Assembly: GCA_016198805.1 (NCBI GenBank)
Contig: JACQHU010000193.1
Span: 1-10,465, forward strand
Origin: Armatimonadota bacterium
GTDB taxonomy: Bacteria > Sysuimicrobiota > Sysuimicrobiia > Sysuimicrobiales > Humicultoraceae
Length of the DNA stretch: 10,465 nt
Reading direction: 5' to 3'
Positions within the stretch are counted from its first letter, which is position 1; every line of letters begins with the position of its first letter. Made by a program: the position numbers and the translations under genes. Below are positions 1 through 6,368 of the stretch, one piece after another. The notes below the pieces were generated by a model. The model did no database searches and was not told where the DNA came from. It saw only the letters and a list, made by a program, of their open reading frames with translations.

Positions 1-1
1 C

Positions 2-775
2 CCCAACATCGGGGAGTGCTGGGGCCGGCGCACCGCGACCTTCCTGATCCTGGGCAACGTCTGCACACGGAACTGCTCGTACTGCGCGGTGGCCCACGGC
101 CTGCCCACCGAGCTCGATCTCGCCGAACCCGCGCGGCTGGCCGAAGCCGTCGTCGCCATGGGCCTGCGCCACGCCGTCATCACGTCGGTCAACCGGGACG
201 ACCTGGCCGACGGTGGGGCGGCGATCTACGCGGAGACCATCCGGCAGATTCACCGCCGGCTGCCCTCGTGCACCGTCGAGGTCCTGATCCCCGACTTCAA
301 GGGCGACCCCGACGCGCTGTACGCGGTGCTGGAGGCCAACCCCGAGATCCTGGCGCATAACATCGAGGCGCCCCGGCGGATCTTCAAGATCGTCCGCCAC
401 GGCGGGCACTATGACCGCTCCATCGAGTTGCTGCGCCGGGTGAAGGAGTGGGGGTACACCTCGTTCACCAAGAGCAGCATCATCCTGGGGATGGGCGAGA
501 CGGTCGGCGAGATCCTGGAGACAATGAATGACCTGCGCGCCGTGGACTGCGACGTGCTGACGCTGGGGCAGTACCTGCGCCCCGGCGCCGGGTATCACCC
601 CATCGACCGGTACTACACGCCCCAGGAGTTCGAGATGCTGCGTGAGGAAGGGTTGGCCCGCGGGTTCAAGTACGTGGAGGCCGGCCCGCTGGTGCGGTCG
701 TCGTACCGGGCAGATATTCAGGCGCAGGCGGTGAGGGCGCACCGGGCGCGGTTTGGCGCGGCGCAGGTGGCATAG
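2..775 (+). CDS. lipA: Lipoyl synthase LipA (5' end outside window)
   Basis: Radical SAM enzyme that inserts two sulfurs into protein-bound octanoyl groups, the last step of lipoate synthesis for pyruvate/2-oxoacid dehydrogenases and the glycine cleavage system. The reading frame is open from the left edge, so the start codon and the first cysteines of the auxiliary cluster are missing; 257 residues remain of a family usually near 300. Visible motifs, in order: PNIGECW (last auxiliary-cluster Cys, codon 17-19), the radical SAM CxxxCxxC at CTRNCSYC (62-85), VITSVNRDDLADGG, PDFKGD, HNIEAPRRIF, LGMGET, LTLGQYLRP and the C-terminal RSSYRA, whose serine ligates the auxiliary cluster. All are in the expected order and the gene looks functional. 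The stop is TAG at 773-775. Downstream it meets a broken toxin gene on the other strand. An upstream lipB is common but lies outside the window if present. Confidence 0.97.
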   Translation, partial: PNIGECWGRRTATFLILGNVCTRNCSYCAVAHGLPTELDLAEPARLAEAVVAMGLRHAVITSVNRDDLADGGAAIYAETIRQIHRRLPSCTVEVLIPDFKGDPDALYAVLEANPEILAHNIEAPRRIFKIVRHGGHYDRSIELLRRVKEWGYTSFTKSSIILGMGETVGEILETMNDLRAVDCDVLTLGQYLRPGAGYHPIDRYYTPQEFEMLREEGLARGFKYVEAGPLVRSSYRADIQAQAVRAHRARFGAAQVA

Positions 776-1049
776 CCCGGTCGGCCCGTTTGCGGTGTCC
801 CACCGCGAGGATGCGCTCGAACTCGGGGCTCAGGGGGCGATGTGGACACACCCACGTGAGCCATGAGAGCAGCGTGTCGCCCCGATCGCGTGCTCCTTCC
901 CGGACCAGCACAGCATGCAGTTCCGCCTCAAGGAGATTCGAGGAGACTCGCCTGTCAAAGCGGCACAATCGGGCCGTCACCCGGCCGGCCATTGCCTCGC
1001 CGACCGCGATGGCGATCAGGCACGAAGTGTCGACGTATGCCAGGCTCAC
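666..1049 (-). CDS. vapC: PIN-domain VapC-like toxin, C-terminus apparently lost
   Basis: Expected role: metal-dependent ribonuclease toxin of a type II toxin-antitoxin pair. It starts at GTG (1049-1047), overlapping the antitoxin stop TGA by 4 bases (GTGA), the classic coupled arrangement. The N-terminal 90 residues fit a PIN domain: YVDTSCLIAI with acidic D7, LLEAELHAVLVREG with E43, then LSPEFERILAVGHRKRAD ending in D90, which matches the third acidic position. From residue 91 onward the family pattern (normally a WHLACAL-like helix and a later acidic residue before the end) is absent. Instead the frame runs antisense through the 3' end of lipA, giving a proline/alanine-rich tail without family resemblance. 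D90 is encoded at 780-782, five bases from the lipA stop. I infer a deletion or recombination junction there and a probably inactive toxin; the open frame itself is intact, so a shortened protein may still be made. Confidence 0.7.
   Translation of the reverse strand: MSLAYVDTSCLIAIAVGEAMAGRVTARLCRFDRRVSSNLLEAELHAVLVREGARDRGDTLLSWLTWVCPHRPLSPEFERILAVGHRKRADRAMPPAPRQTAPGAPSPPAPEYLPGTTTAPAGRPPRT
792..806. repeat. Small perfect inverted repeat just after lipA
   Basis: GCGGTG-TCC-CACCGC: a six-base stem with a three-base loop, 17 bases past the lipA stop codon. It could form a hairpin at the 3' end of the lipA transcript, but no T-tract follows it on either strand, so it is not a canonical intrinsic terminator. 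It lies inside the coding remnant of the antisense PIN toxin (around VGHR), so it may be fortuitous. Confidence 0.3.
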
Positions 1050-1321
1050 TCACGGGACTCCAGGAACCGGGCCAGGGCACCAGGCTTCTTCACAACCGGT
1101 CGAAGGGGCCCGGTCGGACTTCCTGGGCGGCTCAGCACGCCTTCGGCCTCAAGCCGGGCAATGCGCGACTCCAGGCTTTCATCCGACGGATGAATCGGGC
1201 GGATTTCCGCCACTTCCTGGCCTCGGTAGGCGATGATCACACGCTGGCCTGCGCGAACCTTGCGAATGATCTCGCTGAGCCTGGCTTTGGCTTCGTAATT
1301 GCGTAGGCGCCTCCCTTGCAT
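1046..1321 (-). CDS. Phd/YefM-family antitoxin
   Basis: Ninety-one residue antitoxin, expected to neutralise the adjacent PIN toxin and to repress its own operon by DNA binding. The N-terminal half carries the Phd/YefM pattern NYEAKARLSEIIRKV followed by AGQRVIIAYRGQEVAEIRPI, which corresponds to the usual 'EAK..LSE.L..V..GE.V.I...G..VA.I.P' fold. The C-terminal half (about residues 45-91, basic, with LRPVVKKPGALARFLESRE at the end) is the expected toxin-binding tail. It starts at ATG 1321-1319; no strong ribosome binding site is seen just upstream, so the start is the best available rather than proven. Its stop overlaps the toxin start by 4 bases, so antitoxin precedes toxin in one transcript. 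The antitoxin looks complete although its toxin does not. Confidence 0.85.
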   Translation of the reverse strand: MQGRRLRNYEAKARLSEIIRKVRAGQRVIIAYRGQEVAEIRPIHPSDESLESRIARLEAEGVLSRPGSPTGPLRPVVKKPGALARFLESRE

Positions 1322-1440
1322 CGGCCACGCATGGCACGGATTTCGGGGGTTCGTGCGGGCGGCGGGCTTCAGTGATGTTGAAGGGTCGCGAAGGCCATTC
1401 CGGGGTTGACACGAACCTCGTCGAGCGAGGGCAGGGCGGC
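1322..1440. other. Intergenic gap between reductase and antitoxin
   Basis: About 120 bases separating the 3' end of the ferredoxin-NADP+ reductase gene from the antitoxin start, both on the minus strand. It must hold the toxin-antitoxin promoter if the pair is not read through from the reductase, but I could not find a convincing -35/-10 pair. A five-base inverted repeat (1416-1430, CCTCG / CGAGG) lies just after the reductase stop without a following T-tract on the transcribed strand. No coding sequence or RNA gene is seen. Confidence 0.5.
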
Positions 1441-2469
1441 TTAGCGCGCCTGCCGGGCCGCCTCCTTCTCGGCGGCCTTTTCCGCCTTCTCCATGATCGT
1501 CGAGGAGTGCCCCGGGAAGACCGAGACCTCCGGCTTGATGTAGTGGGCCCCGTTGTTCACCGCCGTCGCGGCTTCGCCGAACCCGGTGGCGATCAGCTTG
1601 AGTTTCCCCGGATAGATCACCACGTCGCCGGCCGCGTAGACGCCGGGCAGGTTGGTCTCCATCTTGGTGTTGACGACGATGGCGTCGTCCTCCAGCGTGA
1701 CGCCCCAGGTCTTGATAGAACCCAGGTTGCTGAGCAAGCCCAGGAAAGCCAGGACGGCATCGACCTGCAGCACTTCCTCCTCGTTGGTCTTGTTGTGGAA
1801 GATGACGGCCTCGGTGACGTCGGGCTCGCCACGTAGCGCCCGCAGTTCGTAGAAGAGCTTCACGCCGATCGGCGAGTCGAAGAGTTTCCGCACGCTGTCG
1901 GCATGCGCGCGGAAGCCGTCGCGCCGGTGGATCAGCGTGATCTGCCTGGCGTAGGGGACCAGGTTCAGCGCCCAGTCAAGCGCGCTGTCGCCGCCGCCCA
2001 CCACGAGCACGTCCTTGTCGCGGAAGTCTTCCTTGCGCCGGACCGCGTAATACAGCCCGTGGCCGATATACCGATCGAACTCGGGCCGCTTGTAGGTTTT
2101 CGGGGTGAACGCGCCGATCCCGGCGGTGACCAGGACGACGCGGGTGAGGTGCACGCTGCCGGAGCCCACCAGGCGGATCGTCTGGTCGGGAAGGTACTCG
2201 AACGAGCGGACCTCTTCGTTGAGGACGATCGCGGGCTGGTACTGCACGGCCTGCTCGACCAGGTTGGTGATCAGATCCTTCCCCAGGATCTTGGGGAAGC
2301 CGGCCACGTCGTAGATGTACTTATCGGGGTACAACGCCGTGACCTGGCCGCCCAGGTCGGGCTGGCTGTCGACGAGCTTCGTGCGCAGTCCTCGGAAGCC
2401 CGCGTAGTACGCGCCGAAAAGGCCCACCGGCCCGGCGCCGATGATCGTGACGTCGAAGACCTCGTCCAT
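1441..2469 (-). CDS. Ferredoxin-NADP+ reductase, thioredoxin-reductase-like type
   Basis: FAD- and NADPH-binding flavoprotein of 342 residues, expected to pass electrons between NADP(H) and ferredoxin in the cytoplasm. The FAD-binding GAGPVG is at residues 11-16, followed by GGQVTALYP (40-48) and YDVAGFPKI (53-61). The second Rossmann motif VVGGGDSALDWA is at 156-167, HRRDGFRA at 181-188 suits the NADPH 2'-phosphate, and the second FAD segment AAGDVVIYPGKLKLIATGFGEA spans 279-300. The protein contains no cysteine at all, so the CxxC redox site of thioredoxin reductases is absent; that and the TALYP/KLKLIATGFGEA signatures place it in the TrxR-like (YumC-type) reductases. The frame opens upstream to 2505, but ATG 2469 is chosen because GGGAGG lies 6 bases before it and the upstream extension falls almost at the predicted transcript start. 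The lysine/glutamate/alanine-rich C-terminus is normal. It is transcribed alone, divergent from the ThiF/MoeB gene. Confidence 0.92.
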   Translation of the reverse strand: MDEVFDVTIIGAGPVGLFGAYYAGFRGLRTKLVDSQPDLGGQVTALYPDKYIYDVAGFPKILGKDLITNLVEQAVQYQPAIVLNEEVRSFEYLPDQTIRLVGSGSVHLTRVVLVTAGIGAFTPKTYKRPEFDRYIGHGLYYAVRRKEDFRDKDVLVVGGGDSALDWALNLVPYARQITLIHRRDGFRAHADSVRKLFDSPIGVKLFYELRALRGEPDVTEAVIFHNKTNEEEVLQVDAVLAFLGLLSNLGSIKTWGVTLEDDAIVVNTKMETNLPGVYAAGDVVIYPGKLKLIATGFGEAATAVNNGAHYIKPEVSVFPGHSSTIMEKAEKAAEKEAARQAR

Positions 2470-2522
2470 CAACCGCCTCCCCCACCCACGGCGTGATCGG
2501 CCCAAGGCGCAAGCGCCGAGTC

Positions 2523-2551
2523 ATTATATCATTCTGCCCATTTCTTGACAC
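2523..2551 (-). promoter_or_regulatory. Sigma-70-type promoter for the ferredoxin-NADP+ reductase
   Basis: Read on the minus strand: -35 GTGTCA (2551-2546, four of six consensus bases), 17-base spacer, -10 TATAAT (2528-2523, perfect). Transcription would begin near 2516, leaving a leader of about 47 bases with GGGAGG (2481-2476) six bases before ATG 2469. This supports the shorter start of the reductase. Confidence 0.7.
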
Positions 2552-2573
2552 GATTACCGGCCCGTGCCAGTCT
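2545..2573 (+). promoter_or_regulatory. Possible rightward promoter for the ThiF/MoeB operon
   Basis: A perfect -35 hexamer TTGACA (2545-2550) faces the ThiF/MoeB-rhodanese gene and overlaps the leftward -35 on the other strand. The -10 region at 17-base spacing (2568-2573) is a poor match, though a TG dinucleotide two positions upstream (2565-2566) gives an extended -10 look. The position is right for a leader of about 40 bases, but the call is weak because of the -10. Confidence 0.4.
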
Positions 2574-2584
2574 AGGAATACGAT

Positions 2585-2604
2585 TGCCGACCCAAACGTC
2601 GGTA
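2585..2604. repeat. Inverted repeat in the ThiF/MoeB leader
   Basis: TGCCGAC and GTCGGTA separated by six bases form a seven-pair stem (one G-U pair) ending 16 bases before ATG 2621. It would sit in the 5' leader of the rightward transcript, close to the presumed ribosome binding region (GGGGGG near 2610-2615). It could be an operator or an RNA hairpin; the sequence alone cannot decide. Confidence 0.3.
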
Positions 2605-2620
2605 GGATCGGGGGGTCCGC

Positions 2621-3802
2621 ATGGCCGTCCAGACACCGCGGGGATCCGGGATGCTGCTCAAGAAGGAGCAGCTGACCCGCTACTCCCGGCAGATCATCCT
2701 GGAGGAACTGGGGGTCCTGGGCCAGCGCCGGCTCCTCGACAGCAAGGTCCTGGTCGTCGGCGCCGGGGGGCTGGGGTCGCCGTCCTCGCTCTACCTGGCG
2801 GCCGCCGGGGTCGGTGTCATCGGCATCGTCGACGGCGACAAGGTGGACCTGTCCAACCTGCACCGGCAGATCATCCACTACACGCACGACATCGGCCGGC
2901 CCAAGACCCAGTCGGCACAGCGGACCCTGAGCGACATCAATCCCGACATCAAGGTCGTCCCCCACCAGACCACGCTGACCTCCGAGAACGCCCTGGAGAT
3001 CATCCGCGACTACGACGTCGTGGTCAACGGCTCCGATAACTTCCCGACCCGCTACCTAGTGAACGATGCCTGTGTCCTGCTCAAGAAGCCGCTGGTCGAT
3101 GCGAGCATCCTGAAGTGGGAAGGGCAGGCGACCGTCTTCCTGCCCGGCAGCGGCTGCTACCGGTGCCTGTTCCCGACCCCGCCGCCGCCCGGCTCGGTGC
3201 CGTCGTGCGCCGAGGGCGGGATCGTCGGCGCCGTCGCCGGCTACATGGGCACGCTGCAGGCGATCGAGGCGGTCAAGATCCTGCTGGGGGTCGGCGACAC
3301 CCTGGCCAACCGCCTGCTGATCTTCGACGCGCTGTCCGGCGAGGTGCGGACGCTCCGATGGAACCGCAACCCCGCCTGCCCGGCCTGCGGCGACCGGCCG
3401 ACGATCACCGAACTGATCGACTACGAGCAGTTCTGCGGCCTGCCGGGCCGCACGCACGCGCCATCAGCCGCCGACGAAGTGATCCCGGAGGTCGATGCGG
3501 ACGAAGCGCACCGGCTGGTCGAGGGCGGCGCACAGTTGATCGACGTGCGCGAGCCCTGGGAGTGGGCGATGTCGCACATTCCCGGCGCCGTGTTGATTCC
3601 CATGGCCGAAGCGCCCCAGCGCACCTCGGAGATCGATCCCAACCGGCCCGTCGTCGTGCACTGCGCGGTCGGCGCGCGCAGTGCCAAGGTCGTCGAACTG
3701 CTTCGCCAGGCCGGCTACCCGCAGGTCTACAACCTGGCGGGCGGCATCGTGGAATGGACCAACCGCCAGTTCCCGACGGAGAGCGGAGACGGGAAGCGAT
3801 AG
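2621..3802 (+). CDS. moeZ: ThiF/MoeB adenylyltransferase fused to rhodanese (MoeZ-type)
   Basis: Two-domain, 393-residue protein that adenylates the C-terminal Gly-Gly of ubiquitin-like sulfur carriers (MoaD, ThiS or CysO class) and transfers sulfur to them, feeding molybdopterin, thiamine or cysteine synthesis. Domain 1 (about 20-265) has ATP-binding GAGGLG at 47-52, GSDNFPTRYLVNDA with the adenylation residues, zinc ligands CYRC (C179, C182) and CPAC (C253, C256), and PSCAEGGIVGAVAGYMG carrying the ThiF-family signature. Domain 2 (about 290-390) is rhodanese: LIDVREPWEW, then the active loop HCAVGARS with catalytic C348, and NLAGGIVEW. Length suits a MoeZ-type fusion. ATG 2621 is used; ATG 2651 (MLLKKEQLTRYSRQ) is a plausible alternative because family homology begins there. 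It is first of four co-directional genes, 18-21 bases ahead of the next. Which sulfur carrier it serves cannot be told, as none is in the window. Confidence 0.92.
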   Translation: MAVQTPRGSGMLLKKEQLTRYSRQIILEELGVLGQRRLLDSKVLVVGAGGLGSPSSLYLAAAGVGVIGIVDGDKVDLSNLHRQIIHYTHDIGRPKTQSAQRTLSDINPDIKVVPHQTTLTSENALEIIRDYDVVVNGSDNFPTRYLVNDACVLLKKPLVDASILKWEGQATVFLPGSGCYRCLFPTPPPPGSVPSCAEGGIVGAVAGYMGTLQAIEAVKILLGVGDTLANRLLIFDALSGEVRTLRWNRNPACPACGDRPTITELIDYEQFCGLPGRTHAPSAADEVIPEVDADEAHRLVEGGAQLIDVREPWEWAMSHIPGAVLIPMAEAPQRTSEIDPNRPVVVHCAVGARSAKVVELLRQAGYPQVYNLAGGIVEWTNRQFPTESGDGKR

Positions 3803-3823
3803 CGTATCGACACGTCTAGTGTG

Positions 3824-4858
3824 ATGCGTCAGGCCATCCTGCGCGGCCCCCGGGCGCTCGACCTTATCGAGGTGCCCGTTCCCATCCCCGGATCCGGGGA
3901 GGTCGTCGTCCGGGTGCGGGCGGCGCTCACCTGCGGCACCGATCTCAAGACCTACCGGCAGGGCCACCCTCGGCTGCCGTTCGGGCCGTTCGGGCACGAG
4001 GCGGCAGGCGATGTCGAGTACGTCGGCGAGGGGGTCCAGGGTGTCAGCCCGGGTGACCCCGTCGTCTTTACCCCCACCGCCGCGTGCCTGGAGTGCGGGC
4101 CGTGCCGGCGCGGGCACGAGAACCTCTGCGAGCGGCTCTTTGACGCCATCGCGCTCGGCGCTTACGGCGACCTGATCCTCCTGCCGGCCCGCGTGACGAG
4201 CCGGCACCTGTTTGCGAAGCCGCAGACCCTTTCGTACATCGAGGCCGCGTTCCTGGAGCCGCTGGCCTGCGTGCTGCACGGCTGGAACCGGGTGGGCGCC
4301 ACCAGCGGGCACCCGGTCGCGGTGGTCGGCATGGGATCCATCGGGCTGCTGCACGTGCGGGAGGCCAGCCGCCGGGGCCTGGAGGTCATCGCGGTGGGCC
4401 GCCGTCCGGCCGCACTGGCGCTCGCCGAGCGCGCCGGCGCCCGCTACGTCGTCAACATGACCCAGACCGATGCGGGGCAGGCGCTGCGCGCGCTGACCGG
4501 CGAGGGGCCCGAGGTCCTGGTGGAGTGCACCGGTTCCGTGGACGTCTGGCGGGCGGCGCCCTCCTGGGTCGCGCCCGGCGGAAGGGTGCTGCTCTTCGGG
4601 GGACTGCCCAAGGGCAGCACGCCCGGGTTCGATGCCACGCGGCTGCATTACGGCGAAGTGGACCTCATCAACACGTTTCACTACCGCACCGGCGACGTGC
4701 GCGAGGCGCTGGCGCTGCTCGGCTCCGGCGCGATCCGGCCGGCCGAGTTCATCACGGACGTGCGGCCGCTGGGCGACATCCGCCAGGTGTTTGACGATCT
4801 GGACCGCGGCATCGGCGTGAAGTACGCCATCCTCCCCGACGGGAACCAATGGCGGTAG
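3824..4858 (+). CDS. Zinc-dependent medium-chain dehydrogenase (first of pair)
   Basis: A 344-residue medium-chain dehydrogenase/reductase of the sorbitol/threonine dehydrogenase type, expected to oxidise an alcohol with NAD(P)+ in the cytoplasm. The catalytic zinc ligands are C37 (LTCGTD), H58-E59 (GHEAAG) and E145 (LEPLAC). The structural zinc set is complete: C88, C91, C94 and C102 in CLECGPCRRGHENLC. The Rossmann motif GMGSIG is at 169-174, followed by GAR/VN and ECTGS elements typical of the group. The start is ATG 3824; GTG 3821 directly before it is equally possible and adds one residue. There is no good ribosome binding site, so translation may depend on coupling to the upstream ThiF/MoeB gene, which ends 21 bases earlier. 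Its 3' end overlaps the next dehydrogenase by 10 bases. The substrate cannot be deduced; the pattern AFLEPLACVLHG is shared by many polyol and threonine dehydrogenases. Confidence 0.9.
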   Translation: MRQAILRGPRALDLIEVPVPIPGSGEVVVRVRAALTCGTDLKTYRQGHPRLPFGPFGHEAAGDVEYVGEGVQGVSPGDPVVFTPTAACLECGPCRRGHENLCERLFDAIALGAYGDLILLPARVTSRHLFAKPQTLSYIEAAFLEPLACVLHGWNRVGATSGHPVAVVGMGSIGLLHVREASRRGLEVIAVGRRPAALALAERAGARYVVNMTQTDAGQALRALTGEGPEVLVECTGSVDVWRAAPSWVAPGGRVLLFGGLPKGSTPGFDATRLHYGEVDLINTFHYRTGDVREALALLGSGAIRPAEFITDVRPLGDIRQVFDDLDRGIGVKYAILPDGNQWR

Positions 4859-5889
4859 TGCGGCCCGCCACCGCGCGGGCCGTTGTCTTCCACGGCCCGG
4901 ACGACCTGCGGCTCGAAGACGTTCCCCTGCCGCCGTTGCGGTCGGGCGAGATGCTCGTGCGCATCCGCGCCTGCGGCCTGTGTCCCGGTGAGGTTATGGA
5001 TTGGTATCTGGCCCGCAAGGCGCCGGTACCGCTGGGGCACGAGCCCGTCGCGGAGGTCGTCGAGGTTGCCGATGGGGTCGCGTTCCAGCCCGGCGACCGG
5101 GTGTTCGTGCACCATCACGCGTCCTGCCTCGTCTGCCGCGCGTGCCGGCGCGGCGACCACGTGCACTGCGCCACTTGGCGACCGCGGCGGCTGATTCCCG
5201 GCTGCCTGGCCACCTACGCGGTGGCGCAGGCCCCCGCGGTTGCGGCCGACACCGTACGCCTCCCGGACGCGCTGGATGATGACACCGCGACGTTCGTCGA
5301 GCCGCTGGCGTGCGTGGCGAAGTCGATCCGCCGCGCGCGGCTGCGCGGGGAGGACCGCGTCCTGGTGATCGGGCTGGGAGTGATGGGCCTGCTGCACCTG
5401 ATGGCGCTGCGGCGGGCGGCCGGCCCGCCGCTGCTCATCGGCGCCGACCGCGTGCCGGCGCGGGTTGCGGCTGCCGCGCCTTTCGCCGACGTGGTGATTG
5501 ATACCGCGCGGAAGCCGCTGCGCGAGGCCGTCGGCCGCGCCACCGGCGGCGATGGGGCAGATGTCGCCATTGTCGGCCCCGGCAGCGTTGAGGCGCTGGA
5601 AGCAGGATTGGAGTGCGTGGCACCGGGCGGCACGCTGGTGGTCTTCACGCCCACGCCGCCGGATGCGGCCTGGCCGCTGCGGCCGCATGACCTGTTCTTC
5701 AAGGAGATCGCGATCGTCCCCAGTTACTCGGCCGGACCAGACGACACGCGCGAGGGGCTCCGCCTGCTGGCCGAAGGCCTGCCGGTGGCGCGGTTGATCA
5801 CGCACCGGCTGCCGCTGGAGGACGCCGCGCGCGGCTACGCGCTGATCAGGGCCGCCGGGCCGGCGCTGAAGGTCGTGGTGCATCCGTGA
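4849..5889 (+). CDS. Zinc-dependent medium-chain dehydrogenase (second of pair)
   Basis: A second 346-residue medium-chain zinc dehydrogenase, clearly different in sequence from its upstream neighbour rather than a recent duplicate. The catalytic site has CGLC (C42, C45), GHEP (H64, E65) and E151 in VEPLAC; the structural zinc cysteines are C93, C96, C99 and C107 in CLVCRACRRGDHVHC. The cofactor motif GLGVMG is at 175-180, and the segment ending IGADRV would contact the nucleotide ribose. Later elements are VAPGGTLVVFTP and the FFKEIAIVPSYSAGP lid region. It begins at ATG 4849 inside the end of the first dehydrogenase (10-base overlap) and its TGA overlaps the cupin start by 4 bases, so the three are almost certainly one coupled operon. 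The two enzymes might act in sequence, or as two subunits, on one substrate; that is inference. Confidence 0.9.
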   Translation: MAVVRPATARAVVFHGPDDLRLEDVPLPPLRSGEMLVRIRACGLCPGEVMDWYLARKAPVPLGHEPVAEVVEVADGVAFQPGDRVFVHHHASCLVCRACRRGDHVHCATWRPRRLIPGCLATYAVAQAPAVAADTVRLPDALDDDTATFVEPLACVAKSIRRARLRGEDRVLVIGLGVMGLLHLMALRRAAGPPLLIGADRVPARVAAAAPFADVVIDTARKPLREAVGRATGGDGADVAIVGPGSVEALEAGLECVAPGGTLVVFTPTPPDAAWPLRPHDLFFKEIAIVPSYSAGPDDTREGLRLLAEGLPVARLITHRLPLEDAARGYALIRAAGPALKVVVHP

Positions 5890-6368
5890 GGCGGCCCGCC
5901 GGGCCCCGGCCGAAAGTGGCTAGGTTCGATCCCGCGCGGTACCGCTGGGTGGGCATCCCGTCAATCCCCTATAAATCCGCGGCCGACGGGCCGATGAGTT
6001 GGAGTGGGGTGGAGCGGTTTATCCTGGTCGGCCGCAACGATCCGACCGCGTTCGAGTTGCGCTACTTCGAGATCGCGCCCGGCGGCTACTCGTCCTTCGA
6101 GCGCCACCATCACGCCCACGGGGTGCTGGTCGTGCGCGGCCGCGGGCAGGTGCGGATCGGCGACGCCGTGCATCGCGTCCGGCCGATGGACTTCGTGTTC
6201 ATCCCCCCCGGGACACCGCACCAGTTCAGGGCCGGCCGCGAGCCGTTCGGATTTCTCTGCCCGGTTGATGCCCGGCGTGACCGGCCGCAGCCGGCGGAGC
6301 GGTCAGGTCGAAGGCCCGGACGGAAGCCCGTTCCGAAGCGCAGGAACTCGCCCGCTCCCCGGCGCTAG
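5886..6368 (+). CDS. Cupin-domain protein
   Basis: Small single-domain cupin of 160 residues, likely a metal-binding isomerase, dioxygenase or sensor of a small molecule. Cupin motif 1 is around 66-87 (PGGYSS, then histidines H74, H76 and H78, then LVVRGRG) and motif 2 is DFVFIPPGTPHQF (102-114) with H112 as the remaining ligand. The usual glutamate of motif 1 is replaced in the histidine cluster, giving a histidine-only metal site as far as can be seen. It starts at GTG 5886, sharing GTGA with the stop of the second dehydrogenase. Family-like sequence ends near residue 135 (CPVDARRDRPQP); the last 25 residues are arginine/proline-rich and lie antisense to the 3' end of the glycosyltransferase gene. 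The operon position suggests it handles the substrate or product of the dehydrogenases. No specific function is recognised. Confidence 0.85.
   Translation: MRRPAGPRPKVARFDPARYRWVGIPSIPYKSAADGPMSWSGVERFILVGRNDPTAFELRYFEIAPGGYSSFERHHHAHGVLVVRGRGQVRIGDAVHRVRPMDFVFIPPGTPHQFRAGREPFGFLCPVDARRDRPQPAERSGRRPGRKPVPKRRNSPAPRR

Noticed and set aside
1406..1414. TTGACACGA occurring both here and at 2545-2553, flanking the reductase gene
   Set aside because: Only nine bases match and the flanks differ; there is no -10 at suitable spacing here on either strand, so it is probably chance.
1416..1430. Possible terminator after the reductase gene (CCTCG/CGAGG)
   Set aside because: The stem has only five pairs and there is no T-tract on the transcribed strand.
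2470..2505. N-terminal extension of the ferredoxin-NADP+ reductase to 2505
   Set aside because: The extra 12 residues are Arg/Gly-rich, a GGGAGG site precedes ATG 2469, and the predicted transcript start near 2516 leaves almost no leader for the longer form.
3464..4849. Long minus-strand open frame (461 codons) opposite the ThiF/MoeB and first dehydrogenase genes
   Set aside because: It is antisense to two genes with full family motifs, has no recognisable domain and is rich in Arg/Pro/His/Gly as expected of antisense frames in GC-rich coding DNA.
4681..5883. Minus-strand open frame (400 codons) opposite the second dehydrogenase
   Set aside because: Same reason: antisense shadow of a well supported zinc dehydrogenase, with no domain signature of its own.
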